Below, piece by piece: positions 24,234 through 32,527 of a stretch of DNA of 35,372 nucleotides. Position numbers and translations under genes: made by a program. The DNA is taken from assembly GCA_022825185.1 (NCBI GenBank), contig JAJDYK010000131.1:1-35372 (forward strand). The letters run 5' to 3'. Positions within the stretch are counted from its first letter, which is position 1, and each line of letters opens with the position of its first letter. The stretch is from Candidatus Latescibacterota bacterium (GTDB lineage Bacteria; Latescibacterota; UBA2968; UBA8231). The notes below the pieces were generated by a model. That model saw only the letters and a program-made list of their open reading frames with translations. It did no database searches and was not told the DNA's origin.

Positions 24234-25556
24234 ATGGAAATCGCAGCACAAAAGACCGCCGACCTAGACTACAAGGTTGCCGACCTATCGCTGGCCGAAT
24301 GGGGCCGGCAGGAAATCATTCTCGCCGAGCAAGAGATGCCCGGGCTGATGGCCCTGCGCGAAGAGTACGGAGCCGCCCAGCCGCTTGCAGGTGCGCGGAT
24401 CGCCGGTTCCTTGCACGCGACGATACAGACCGCGGTTCTCATCGAGACGCTCACCGCGCTCGGGGCGCAAGTGCGCTGGTGCTCGTGCAACATTTTCTCG
24501 ACCCAAGACCACGCGGCCGCGGCCCTCGCCGCCACCGGCATCCCGATCTTCGCCTGGAAGGGCGAGACCGAAGACGAGTACTGGTGGTGTACCGAGCAAA
24601 CCCTGCGCTGGCCCGACGGCGACGGCCCCAACCTGATTCTCGACGACGGCGGCGACCTGACCAAGTGGATCCACGAGAAGCATCCAGAACTTTTGCCGGA
24701 CCTGCGCGGTATTTCCGAAGAGACGACCACCGGCGTCCACCACCTCTACCAGATGCTCGAAGCCGGAACCCTCGCCGTGCCAGCAATCAATGTCAACGAC
24801 AGCGTCACCAAGTCGAAGTTCGACAACCTCTACGGCTGCCGCGAGTCGCTAGCCGACGGCATCAAGCGCGCGACCGACATAATGATCGCTGGCAAGGTCG
24901 TGGTGGTCGCTGGCTACGGCGATGTCGGCAAAGGATGCGCCGACGCCATGCGGGGCTTGGGCGCGCGGGTAATCGTCACCGAGATCGATCCGATCTGCGC
25001 ATTGCAGGCGGCGATGGAAGGCTACGAAGTCAAGAAAATGGACGACGCCATCGCCGAGGGCGACATCTTCGTCACGGCGACGGGGTGCCGCGACATCATT
25101 CGCATCGACCAAATGGAGCGGATGAAAGACGGAGCCATCATCTGCAACATCGGCCACTTCGACATCGAAATCCAAGTGGCCAAACTAGTGGGCTATCGCG
25201 GAATTGAGCGCGTTGAGATCAAACCGCAAGTCGATAAGTTCACCTTTCCCGATGGCCGCAGCGTCATCCTGTTGGCCGAAGGCCGCTTGGTCAACCTCGG
25301 CTGCGCCACCGGGCACCCCTCTTTTGTCATGTCCAACTCGTTTACCAACCAAGTCTTGGCGCAGATTGAACTGCACACCCGTCACGAGCAGTATCCAGTC
25401 GGCGTGTACATGTTGCCCAAGCACCTCGACGAAAAAGTGGCGCGTCTCCACCTACAAAAGCTGGGCGTCGAAATCGACGAACTAGACGCCGACCAAGCAG
25501 CGTACTTGGGGATCCCAGCGGAAGGCCCCTACAAGCCGGAGCACTATCGCTACTAG
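24234..25556 (+). CDS. ahcY: S-adenosylhomocysteine hydrolase
   Basis: 440 aa. It reversibly cleaves S-adenosylhomocysteine to adenosine and homocysteine, keeping methyltransferases free of product inhibition. Signatures are [54 protein letters not shown], the NAD-binding [13 protein letters not shown] and the C-terminal YKPEHYRY. The N-terminus and length match bacterial tetrameric enzymes. The ATG follows AAGGAG. An overlapping frame starting at 24089 is a shadow. mnmA follows six bases downstream. Confidence 0.97.
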   Translation: MEIAAQKTADLDYKVADLSLAEWGRQEIILAEQEMPGLMALREEYGAAQPLAGARIAGSLHATIQTAVLIETLTALGAQVRWCSCNIFSTQDHAAAALAATGIPIFAWKGETEDEYWWCTEQTLRWPDGDGPNLILDDGGDLTKWIHEKHPELLPDLRGISEETTTGVHHLYQMLEAGTLAVPAINVNDSVTKSKFDNLYGCRESLADGIKRATDIMIAGKVVVVAGYGDVGKGCADAMRGLGARVIVTEIDPICALQAAMEGYEVKKMDDAIAEGDIFVTATGCRDIIRIDQMERMKDGAIICNIGHFDIEIQVAKLVGYRGIERVEIKPQVDKFTFPDGRSVILLAEGRLVNLGCATGHPSFVMSNSFTNQVLAQIELHTRHEQYPVGVYMLPKHLDEKVARLHLQKLGVEIDELDADQAAYLGIPAEGPYKPEHYRY

Positions 25557-25562
25557 CATCCC

Positions 25563-26615
25563 ATGAACGTCGCCGTCCTGCTCTCCGGTGGGGTCGATAG
25601 CTCGTTGGCCCTAGCAGTACTCCAGCGCGAAAAGCGGCTCGCCCTCAAAGCCTACTACCTCAAGATCTGGCTAGAGGACGAGCTGTTTTCGCTCGGCGAC
25701 TGCCCGTGGGAAACGGATTTGACCTACGCCCGCGCCACCTGCGAACAACTCGGAGTGCCGCTCGAAGTCGTGCCGCTGCAAAGCGAGTACCGCGACCACA
25801 TCGTCGAGCACGCATTGGCCGAGTTGCGCTTGGGGCGCACGCCCAGCCCGGACATCTGGTGCAACCAGCGCGTCAAATTCGGAGCCTTTTATCAGCGAGT
25901 GGCCAACGAGTGCGAGCAAATTGCCTCCGGGCACTACGCCCGCGTCGAAGAAAACGCGGACGGTTATCAACTCCGACGCGCCGCCGACCCGGTCAAGGAC
26001 CAGACCTATTTCCTCTCCAACCTGAGCCAAGCGCAACTCGCTCGGCTCTGCTTGCCCATCGGCCACCTGCCCAAGCACCAAGTGCGCACACTCGCCGCGG
26101 AATTTGACCTGCCAGCCAAGGACCGCCCCGACAGCCAAGGCATGTGCTTTTTGGGCAAGATCAATTACCGGGACTTCGTCCGCTTCCACTTGGGAGAGGC
26201 CCGTGGCGACATCGTCGAGCAGGCGAGCGGACAAAAGAAGGGCGAGCACCCCGGCTATTGGTTCTACACCATTGGCCAGCGGCACGGCCTGCAACTCGGC
26301 GGCGGTCCTTGGTACGTAACCGACAAAGACGTCGCCAACAACATCGTGTACATCGCCCACGGCAGCGCGCCGACGCGAGCCGGCCGACGCGAGCTGATCG
26401 CCGAACAAATCCATTGGATTGCCGGAGCACCGGAGCACGGTGCGCTCCAAGTCAAGCTCCGGCATGGGCCAGCCCTAGTACCCTGTCAGGTGAAGATGCT
26501 CGCGCCGGACCGCGCCCACGTCGCCTTATCCACACCCGACCCCGGCATTGCTCCGGGCCAGCACGCCGTGTTCTACGACGGTGAAATTTGCCTCGGCGGC
26601 GGCATCATCGCCTAG
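25563..26615 (+). CDS. mnmA: tRNA-specific 2-thiouridylase
   Basis: 350 aa. MnmA inserts sulfur at position 2 of the wobble uridine of tRNA-Lys, -Glu and -Gln. The PP-loop SGGVDSS is at residues 8-14. The catalytic cysteines are C100 (PSPDIWCNQRVKFG) and C195 (DSQGMCFLG), and GYWFYTIGQRHGL marks the central domain, with a C-terminal beta-barrel after it. The start six bases after ahcY lacks a ribosome site of its own, so translation is probably coupled. Both genes touch sulfur metabolism but no direct link is required. Confidence 0.96.
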   Translation: MNVAVLLSGGVDSSLALAVLQREKRLALKAYYLKIWLEDELFSLGDCPWETDLTYARATCEQLGVPLEVVPLQSEYRDHIVEHALAELRLGRTPSPDIWCNQRVKFGAFYQRVANECEQIASGHYARVEENADGYQLRRAADPVKDQTYFLSNLSQAQLARLCLPIGHLPKHQVRTLAAEFDLPAKDRPDSQGMCFLGKINYRDFVRFHLGEARGDIVEQASGQKKGEHPGYWFYTIGQRHGLQLGGGPWYVTDKDVANNIVYIAHGSAPTRAGRRELIAEQIHWIAGAPEHGALQVKLRHGPALVPCQVKMLAPDRAHVALSTPDPGIAPGQHAVFYDGEICLGGGIIA

Positions 26616-26942
26616 CGTAGCGCCCCTAAAAACGTCCTCTCGCACTACGGCACATCATTATTCTCTTGATGCGCGCCCAATAATGTCGTATCTCTCTACA
26701 TTATCCATCCGAACTATTGGTGCGGCGCTGAGTGGTTCGGCTATTCCTATCCCAAGTAAACCAAGCTGCACCAAGCTACAGATTCAATCCCGGCGGAACG
26801 GCATATAGGCATATAATCGATTTTTTCCGAGACAATTTTTTCTCCATTGGCGGTGTGGTTTCTGCGACCGCGCTATACCTTCGGTGACCGTCACGGGAGG
26901 TTGAGGACGTTGGTCGTTATCAACTTACTCTAGGAGGGAGAA
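26616..26942. other. 327-bp intergenic region, no gene seen
   Basis: No ORF with family resemblance or ribosome site. It is more AT-rich in the middle and contains T-tracts (about 26820-26845), a small palindrome GTGACCGTCAC near 26884, and a strong AGGAGGG site just before the next gene. A tRNA-like stretch near 26780 does not fold as a tRNA. Confidence 0.5.
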
Positions 26943-27275
26943 ATGGCACTCAGGATTATCGTTGGCCTGATAGCTCTTGTGGCTATCATTCAGGGTGCGG
27001 CAGGTGCTCCAATCGGAGGAGGCATCCTGACACTTGCGCTAGTCGTTCTGGGCCTGATATACGGGGCGATAGCGATCGACGCCGAGGACGCAACAGCCTA
27101 CTTGGCGGTCACCATTGCGGTTGGCGCTGCCGCAGGTGCGAACGTGCTGGATCAGGAAATTCTCGACATGCTTGGCGATCGCTTAGACGCCATCGTCGAT
27201 CAGGCCAGCATCGCTCTATACGCCGGCGCCATCACCATACTCATCAGAAGGACGATCAATCGGCTCAAGGGCTAA
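26943..27275 (+). CDS. Small hydrophobic membrane protein, unknown
   Basis: 110 aa. A strong AGGAGGG ribosome site precedes the ATG. Four hydrophobic segments are visible: residues about 4-21 (RIIVGLIALVAIIQGAAG), 25-44 (GGGILTLALVVLGLIYGAIA), 52-68 and 88-104. Glycine and alanine are abundant, like small helix-packing membrane proteins. No family recognised. It is isolated, with a large inverted repeat following. Confidence 0.65.
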   Translation: MALRIIVGLIALVAIIQGAAGAPIGGGILTLALVVLGLIYGAIAIDAEDATAYLAVTIAVGAAAGANVLDQEILDMLGDRLDAIVDQASIALYAGAITILIRRTINRLKG

Positions 27276-27328
27276 CCATGGCAGGCGGATGAGTGGCTGC
27301 AAGCGCAAGTCCGCCTCAATGCCCGACC

Positions 27329-27382
27329 AGCCATGCACGATGCGCGTTGCATCTGCGCGAGTAGGTGCAACGCAGCATGGCT
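27329..27382. repeat. Compound inverted repeat between convergent genes
   Basis: The outer arms AGCCATGC (27329-27336) and GCATGGCT (27375-27382) are perfect, as are the inner arms GCGTTGCA (27344-27351) and TGCAACGC (27366-27373). No T-tract on either side, so it is not a standard terminator. A further small hairpin GGTGC/GCACC follows (about 27384-27397). Confidence 0.6.
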
Positions 27383-27398
27383 CGGTGCAGACGCACCG

Positions 27399-28379
27399 CT
27401 AGACGGCTCGGCATCGCAGCCGACGATCATCCACATCCCTCGCTACCTCAACCATCACTCTAAGCGCCTCTTGCGAGCTCGCCTCGCGTTCATCGGGCTC
27501 CTGCTTTAGTCCCCACGATGAACCCATGATCTTGTCGCAAAAGGCCCCCGCAAACATCCGCTCCTCGTTTTCCCCCAGCACATCGCTAAAAACCGTCACC
27601 GCCTCTAACAAAATCTCCCGCTTCTCCACCGCAGTCTCGCCAAATCCCATCGCGTTGTTGATGAACCGGCCAACGTCCAGACACGAGGCCCCGATGACGC
27701 CCTTCGGATCAATCGCCATCCAGCCGCGGTCTGCGTCAGACAGAATGTTCCAGTGATGGAGATCGCCGTGCAGCAGTATCTGGGGTTCATCCGCCTCCAT
27801 CAGGATTCCCATCATAGATTCCACGCGCGGAATCTGCTCGATATAGCCCCGCGCCCGCTCGGGATCCTCGCAGCTTCTGGCGTCCGCGAATGCACCGCGC
27901 ATCCAATCCATAAAGTGCGGCAGTGTGTGGTGCGACGGCGGCGGGGTCGCGTGTAACTCCCGGAGGATACGCGCCGCAATCTCGCTTTGCTCATGCGCGT
28001 CCTCAACAGAATCTAGCATCTTGCCCGGACGCAATCGTTCGAGCAGCATGGCGTTGAGCGCTTTGTCGCAGTCGATGAGCCGGTTGATTCCACGGCCCTC
28101 ATAGATCGCCAACGCTTCCATCTCTGCGCTGAAATCGCCGTGCGGGACACCCACCTTGAGCACGGCCTCTTCCCCATTGCCCATCTCGACGTAAGCGATA
28201 TAGTTGACTTTGATCTCCTCGGTCGGCCGACCGAGTGTTAGACCCCACTTATCGCAGCACCGCACGAGAATGGACGGCAGTTCCGCAAGCCACGCCTCGC
28301 CTTTTCTGCCAAATTCTCGGGTCGCGTATCGCAGGAATCGCTCGGGGAACTGCGGTGCGTCTGTCGCTCTCTTGCTCAA
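27399..28379 (-). CDS. Aminoglycoside 6-phosphotransferase-like kinase
   Basis: About 326 aa, using the TTG at 28379, which lies just after the preceding gene's stop; the frame remains open to 28496 inside that gene, and no ATG is available near the expected N-terminus. It resembles the APH(6)/streptomycin kinase family: VNYIAYVEMGNGEEAVLKVG (ATP-binding lysine), ALNAMLLERLRPGKML, catalytic loop LLHGDLHHWNIL and metal-binding IDPKGVIGASCLDVGRF. Such chromosomal homologues can phosphorylate aminoglycosides or other hydroxylated metabolites; resistance is not implied. It follows the PhyH-like gene within five bases, so the two probably form an operon. Confidence 0.82.
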   Translation of the reverse strand: MSKRATDAPQFPERFLRYATREFGRKGEAWLAELPSILVRCCDKWGLTLGRPTEEIKVNYIAYVEMGNGEEAVLKVGVPHGDFSAEMEALAIYEGRGINRLIDCDKALNAMLLERLRPGKMLDSVEDAHEQSEIAARILRELHATPPPSHHTLPHFMDWMRGAFADARSCEDPERARGYIEQIPRVESMMGILMEADEPQILLHGDLHHWNILSDADRGWMAIDPKGVIGASCLDVGRFINNAMGFGETAVEKREILLEAVTVFSDVLGENEERMFAGAFCDKIMGSSWGLKQEPDEREASSQEALRVMVEVARDVDDRRLRCRAV

Positions 28380-28383
28380 CGCG

Positions 28384-29247
28384 CTATTCGAGAAACATCT
28401 CGCCGGTGAAGGGCAAAGGTTTGTTTGGACGCTCGTAGTGAATCTGTTTGGGCGTCTCTTCAAGCGCGGCGGCCCATTGGTCGCGCCAGTCTTCATACAC
28501 GGTCTCCGAGGCGGGATCGCGTCGGCTGCGGGCGACGAGACTGGGCCACTCGGGCCGAGGGGAAGGCTCGCCCGTTTTCTGGTAGCGCAGATCCATGCTC
28601 CAGCGCACGGCGTTGGTATTGTTCGGCCCTGAGCCGTGGGGCGTCAGTTTGTGGACGAACAGAACGTCTCCCTTCTGCATGGGCAGGCTAATCCGCTCGG
28701 TCTGGGGCAAGTCCTGCCCGTACCGCCAATAGACCATGCGCCGCTGGTGGACCCGAGGCTGGACCTGCAAGCAGCCGTTCTCTTCGGTTGACTCGACGAG
28801 GGGAATCCAGACGGTCACCTGTAGAATACCTTGGGCCTCTTGCGTGGTAAACACGGCATCCTGATGAAAAACTACATCTGTCGACGGCATCTTGGGCCGG
28901 ACGTGCGATACAGCATTGCAGGTGATTTCTGGACCGATGAACGGCTCAATCAGATCGACGAGGTTTTGGTTGCGCAAAAACTCAAAGGTGCCGCGCTGAC
29001 GGGTTTCCCCGATGTCGGGACAGCCATCGACCTCGTCGCACTCTTCGGCCAGGCAGGCCAGGCGCCGCTCAAACGGCTCGTTTTCGTAGAGATTGGCGAC
29101 CTTGCCTTGGGCGTGTAGATCGCGGGCGATTTCATCGACGATGATGTTGTGATCCTCAATGAGCGGCGCGAGATCGTCGTCGGTAAGCCCTCCTCTGATG
29201 ATGACGTACCCTTCTTCCGCAAAAAAGTCGAGCTGTTGGCCTTTCAC
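28384..29247 (-). CDS. Phytanoyl-CoA dioxygenase (PhyH) family protein
   Basis: 287 aa from the GTG at 29247, which is preceded by AGGAGG at good spacing; longer starts upstream lack one. It is an Fe(II)/2-oxoglutarate oxygenase: metal ligands H128 and D130 (VFHQDAVF), distal H204 (HKLTPHGSGPN) and R215 (RWSMDLRYQ) as the likely 2-oxoglutarate anchor. The N-terminal YVIIRGGLTDDDLAPL is typical of the family. Many unsequenced-substrate paralogs exist in candidate phyla, so the substrate is unknown. It diverges from the metallophosphoesterase. Confidence 0.88.
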   Translation of the reverse strand: MKGQQLDFFAEEGYVIIRGGLTDDDLAPLIEDHNIIVDEIARDLHAQGKVANLYENEPFERRLACLAEECDEVDGCPDIGETRQRGTFEFLRNQNLVDLIEPFIGPEITCNAVSHVRPKMPSTDVVFHQDAVFTTQEAQGILQVTVWIPLVESTEENGCLQVQPRVHQRRMVYWRYGQDLPQTERISLPMQKGDVLFVHKLTPHGSGPNNTNAVRWSMDLRYQKTGEPSPRPEWPSLVARSRRDPASETVYEDWRDQWAAALEETPKQIHYERPNKPLPFTGEMFLE

Positions 29248-29331
29248 GTTTGACCTCCTGTTGTCCAAATTTCCCTTGTTATAACGACTCGACCGACGGG
29301 AAACAAGACCCGTCGGCCTGCTTACCTCGAC

Positions 29332-29360
29332 TTGTAAAGGTCTTGGCTTGCCTCTACAAT
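29332..29360 (+). promoter_or_regulatory. Sigma-70-type promoter for the metallophosphoesterase
   Basis: The -35 TTGTAA (29332-29337) and -10 TACAAT (29355-29360) are separated by exactly 17 bases, 36 bases before the ATG. It is the best promoter match I saw in the window. Confidence 0.6.
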
Positions 29361-29396
29361 AAAAGGCTGCTCCTCCTCTCAAACAAAGACCACGGC

Positions 29397-30530
29397 ATGT
29401 TTGCACTGATTTTCCTAGCGCTGCTCGGCTCGGTTTACGGCTATTCGGGCTGGCGGCTCATCCCCTATCTCCCTCCGTCCGCACAGATCGGGGCCGCATT
29501 GGCGCTGGTGTTCCTGCTATTGACGCCCTTGTTGCTCTTTCGCCTGCGCTCCCGTCCGCATCTGGCCTCGCTGACCGATCCTCTCTCCTGGGTGGCCTAT
29601 CTCGGCATGGGCTTTTTCACCGTCTGCTCGACGCTGCTGCTCCTGCGCGATGTCGGAGGACTGCTCTTGGGCCTAGTCTATCCCATCGACGCGGCACTCA
29701 ACGCCAGCATCGACTTGGCGACCTTTGCCCTAGCCGTGGTCGCGGTGAGCTACGGCTACTACCAAGCCCGCCGCACGCCAGCGGTCCGCCGCGTCGATGT
29801 CCCTATTGCGAACCTCCCCTCCGCGCTAGTCGGGCTGCGCATCGTCCAGATCAGCGACCTCCACATCGGCCCAACCATCAAGGCCCCCTTTGTCGAGCGC
29901 GTTGTCGCCCGCGTCAACGAACTGCAACCCGACCTAATCGCCTTCACCGGCGACCTCGCCGACGGGCCGGTCGAACGACTCGCCCCCCACACGGCCGCTC
30001 TAGCCAAACTCACCGCGCCGCTCGGGGCCTATTTCTGCACTGGCAACCACGAATACTACTCAGGCGTGGAAAGCTGGACTGAGCAGGCGCGCCGCCTCGG
30101 CTTCGACGTCCTGATCAACGAGGTGCGCCAGATCGACCGAGACGGCGGACGGATCGCCTTGGCCGGCACGACCGACTTCAGTGCCGGCGAGCTAGTCCCC
30201 GACCACGCATCGGACCCAGCCAAAGCCCTTGCCGCGAGCGACGGGGCCGATGTGCGCATCCTGCTCGCGCACCAGCCGCGCAGCATAGAGGCCGCCAGCC
30301 AAGCCGATTGCCACCTACAACTGTCGGGCCACACCCACGGCGGCCAGTTCGTGCCGTGGAAGTACGCAATCCCCCTCCAACAGCCCTATGTCGCGGGCCT
30401 GCACAAATTTCGCGACACTTGGATCTACGTCCACCGAGGCACCGGCTATTGGGGGCCGCCGCTGCGGCTCGGTGCCCCTTCCGAAATCGCAGTACTTACG
30501 TTGAGCCGAGCGGGAACCCTCAACGGTTGA
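29397..30530 (+). CDS. Membrane-anchored metallophosphoesterase
   Basis: 377 aa. The ATG at 29397 gives a sensible N-terminus; the frame extends upstream through the promoter and is rejected. Four hydrophobic segments (residues about 2-17, 27-45, 65-95, 98-118) anchor the protein, followed by a calcineurin-like phosphoesterase domain with all metal motifs: [33 protein letters not shown] and LSGHTHGGQF. This is the YkuE/YaeI-like group acting on lipid-linked or nucleotide phosphates at the membrane. Two fragments related to it occur downstream (31996-32205 and 35241-35275). Confidence 0.92.
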   Translation: MFALIFLALLGSVYGYSGWRLIPYLPPSAQIGAALALVFLLLTPLLLFRLRSRPHLASLTDPLSWVAYLGMGFFTVCSTLLLLRDVGGLLLGLVYPIDAALNASIDLATFALAVVAVSYGYYQARRTPAVRRVDVPIANLPSALVGLRIVQISDLHIGPTIKAPFVERVVARVNELQPDLIAFTGDLADGPVERLAPHTAALAKLTAPLGAYFCTGNHEYYSGVESWTEQARRLGFDVLINEVRQIDRDGGRIALAGTTDFSAGELVPDHASDPAKALAASDGADVRILLAHQPRSIEAASQADCHLQLSGHTHGGQFVPWKYAIPLQQPYVAGLHKFRDTWIYVHRGTGYWGPPLRLGAPSEIAVLTLSRAGTLNG

Positions 30531-31007
30531 AGCATCCGCCAACGTCCAAACGTCGAAGGTATCCAACCTCACAACATTTTTTGGGGAATTATATACATGA
30601 TGCCACTACACAATAAGGTGTAAACAAGTAGGAAAAATAAGTAAAATTGGTGGTTTTAAGCATATAAAGCTCGACTAAGGTGTTCAGACTGAGAGAGTTG
30701 TATGTCCAGCACCCGCACACTGCTTAGTGTTCATGGAGTTTGACCTGCCATAAATGGGCCTATATATATATAATAGTGTCTCATTTATCGGGCAGTTTTG
30801 TTTTTTAGGTATGACGCGAAGAAGCAACCTCAGCAAGGGCCAGACCATGCGACATCTTTTTTCTGCGGGCAGACTTTTCTAAGTTTCGTCTCCCGTCTCT
30901 TCGTCTGCCCAAAGCAAAAGACCAACTCTATTCAGAACCCTCGCTGCCTATGCGTGCAGGGAGGGTATTTCCATGTACCGTTTTACATATCTTGGGGGGT
31001 AGAACAA
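30531..31007. other. 477-bp AT-rich gap before the two-gene cassette
   Basis: No convincing gene. It is notably AT-rich compared with the surrounding DNA (for example TATATATATATAATAG at about 30761). It contains the hairpin described at 30745-30806. An open frame from 30798 leads into the cassette gene but has no ribosome site or family signal. Confidence 0.45.
30745..30806 (+). terminator. Terminator-like long hairpin
   Basis: CTGCCATAAATG (30745-30756) pairs with CATTTAT and GGCAG (30782-30795) with a two-base bulge, around an AT-rich loop, and is followed by TTTTGTTTTTT. It could end read-through from the phosphoesterase or belong to the border of the AT-rich cassette. Confidence 0.4.
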
Positions 31008-31604
31008 ATGGCAACCTATCAGTATGTGCTTATCATCGTCGGATTTTCCGGCCTTTCGTTTGCGCTTTTCTATTACTGCGTGTACAAGCCGATGGAGAAA
31101 AATTTTGTCTTGCTCTTTGTGCAGGTGTCCCCTGATCGAGAGAATAACGACGATGTTGCCATCGACGAGCCTTTGAGTCTTCTTGAGGACGCGGATGAGG
31201 TCATCGAGATTTATGATAACGGGAACCGTATAAAAAACTCTTTATACAATAATCCCGAATTCATCCGCTCTGTTCAGGACAAGCTCGAAGATAATAAAAA
31301 TTTCAGGGTCTTATGTTTTTTCAATTTTGATGAAGGCTTAGACTTTACGAAAGCCTTTGCTAAGGAGCCACGGGTAGAGGTTCTTGCCAGAAAAGAAGGA
31401 AGCCTCCCTGATGAAATCCACTATAAAATCATAGATGGGGGGAAAAGGGCCTATCTTTCCAAGCACGCAGGGGATCATAAAAGAAGGTACAAGGCTTATG
31501 ACTGCTCTCGGCTAGGACGGTTGGGAAGAGAAAAAGCATACGATCTTTTATTTAGGAATAAGCTCCAAGATAGGGCGAATTTTTATCCAATACAGGAGGC
31601 TTAA
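31008..31604 (+). CDS. Single-pass membrane protein of unknown function, cassette gene 1
   Basis: 198 aa from the ATG at 31008, with a G-rich (GGGGGG) possible ribosome site 8 bases upstream. Residues about 5-27 form one membrane helix (YVLIIVGFSGLSFALFYYCV), the rest being soluble and charged. The segment DEVIEIYDNGNRIKNSLYNN and FRVLCFFNF, then HYKIIDGGKRAYLSKH at about residues 146-161, loosely recalls a phospholipase-D-like HxK fold, but this is weak. Codon use favours A/T endings (AAA, ATT, CTT), unlike neighbours, suggesting transfer. It is followed two bases later by cassette gene 2. Confidence 0.65.
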   Translation: MATYQYVLIIVGFSGLSFALFYYCVYKPMEKNFVLLFVQVSPDRENNDDVAIDEPLSLLEDADEVIEIYDNGNRIKNSLYNNPEFIRSVQDKLEDNKNFRVLCFFNFDEGLDFTKAFAKEPRVEVLARKEGSLPDEIHYKIIDGGKRAYLSKHAGDHKRRYKAYDCSRLGRLGREKAYDLLFRNKLQDRANFYPIQEA

Positions 31605-31606
31605 AG

Positions 31607-31921
31607 ATGTGCGAGTGCTCTCCCGCAGACCTGTACCTTCCGGTGCAGGTCTATATCATTTTTGCTATTTTCGCGACGCTTCTCTCTGCTTTTCTTTCAT
31701 TTTTTAGGGAGGAATTTCCGGTTAGAAGCATCTTTTTGTTGTTGCCTCCTTGGTTCGTTTTAGGGATTGGAACTCTTCGGTCTGTCTTAGAAAAATTCGG
31801 GCAAATGTCTAAATGGGATGTTTTCTTTGGAGTGTCCCATATTGTTCTCTTACTGATTATTCCTGTTTGGATTTTCTTTTTTTGGCATAAGCGGGTCAAA
31901 GAGGCCGAGTTTAATTCTTGA
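31607..31921 (+). CDS. Small three-helix membrane protein, cassette gene 2
   Basis: 104 aa. The ATG follows AGGAGGCTTAAAG, overlapping the end of cassette gene 1, so the two are an operon. Three hydrophobic segments: about residues 11-33, 41-58 and 74-95 ([20 protein letters not shown]). The C-terminus is charged. There is no family match that I recognise. Composition is AT-rich like its partner. A possible role is as a membrane partner of cassette gene 1. Confidence 0.65.
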   Translation: MCECSPADLYLPVQVYIIFAIFATLLSAFLSFFREEFPVRSIFLLLPPWFVLGIGTLRSVLEKFGQMSKWDVFFGVSHIVLLLIIPVWIFFFWHKRVKEAEFNS

Positions 31922-31995
31922 TCCTTGATAGTATTGATTTCGAGTACATGCAAAACCGGCCCTCGCAGATAAACGCGGAGGCCGATTTTTTGTTT

Positions 31996-32205
31996 CCAGC
32001 GGTCCGCCGCGTCGAGGTCCCTATCGCCAATCTCCCGCCCGCGCTAGTCGGGCTGCGCATCGTCCAAATCAGCGACCTCCACATCGGCCCGACCATCAAG
32101 GCCCCTTTTGTGGAGCGCGTTGTCGCCCGCGTCAACGAATTGCAACCCGACCTAATCCTTCTGAAATCGCAGTACTTACGTTGAGCCGAGCGGGAACCGT
32201 CAACG
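31996..32205 (+). pseudogene. Internally deleted remnant of a metallophosphoesterase gene
   Basis: Bases 31996-32158 match 29778-29939 of the intact gene at about 93%, then the sequence jumps to a match with 30478-30525 (45 bases with two mismatches). About 540 bases between are missing, including the GDLADG, GNHE and GHTHGG motifs. Of the 11 differences I count in the first block, nine are synonymous, which means the copy diverged while still coding. It therefore seems to derive from a related functional gene, not a fresh copy of this one. Confidence 0.85.
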
Positions 32206-32287
32206 TCGGGATAAGGTGATCTAAGCTCAGAATCGGCATCTAATTTTAGTTGACAGAAGCATAGGCAGGTTGTATTCTCGTTAGAAT

Positions 32288-32432
32288 CAATCATGCAATC
32301 GTGTTCGCGCAATCGTGCAATCGTGTTCGCGTTTATTTAAAAGCTTTAGGGCTGTCTTTTAGGCCCGTGTTCACAGTCAATCATGCAATCGTGTTCGCGT
32401 TTATCTTAAAAGTTTTAGGGCTGTCTTTTAGG
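32288..32432. repeat. Direct repeats upstream of the lipoprotein array
   Basis: The core CAATCATGCAATCGTG with GTTCGCG occurs at about 32288-32309 and 32378-32400, with a third partial copy at about 32310-32330. Two copies continue into TTTAAAAGCTTTAGGGCTG or a close variant and GTCTTTTAGG (ends 32363 and 32432). No ORF lies here; the region 32206-32527 holds only these repeats and the leader of the first lipoprotein gene. Confidence 0.7.
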
Positions 32433-32527
32433 ACTCATCGTAGAGTGGTACCAAGCGTCTTATCACTCTCCTGATACTCCAACGTGGGGTATCATCCATC
32501 ATCCTCAACCAATGTGGAGGTTTCGCC

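Noticed and set aside
26770..26805. tRNA T-arm-like sequence (GATTCAATCCC)
   Set aside because: No 5-bp T stem, acceptor or anticodon arm can be built around it.
29250..29396. Longer N-terminus for the metallophosphoesterase
   Set aside because: It would include the promoter region and a hydrophilic, unconserved stretch before the first membrane helix.
32288..32432. CRISPR array
   Set aside because: Two or three long imperfect repeats without regular spacers, and no cas genes.
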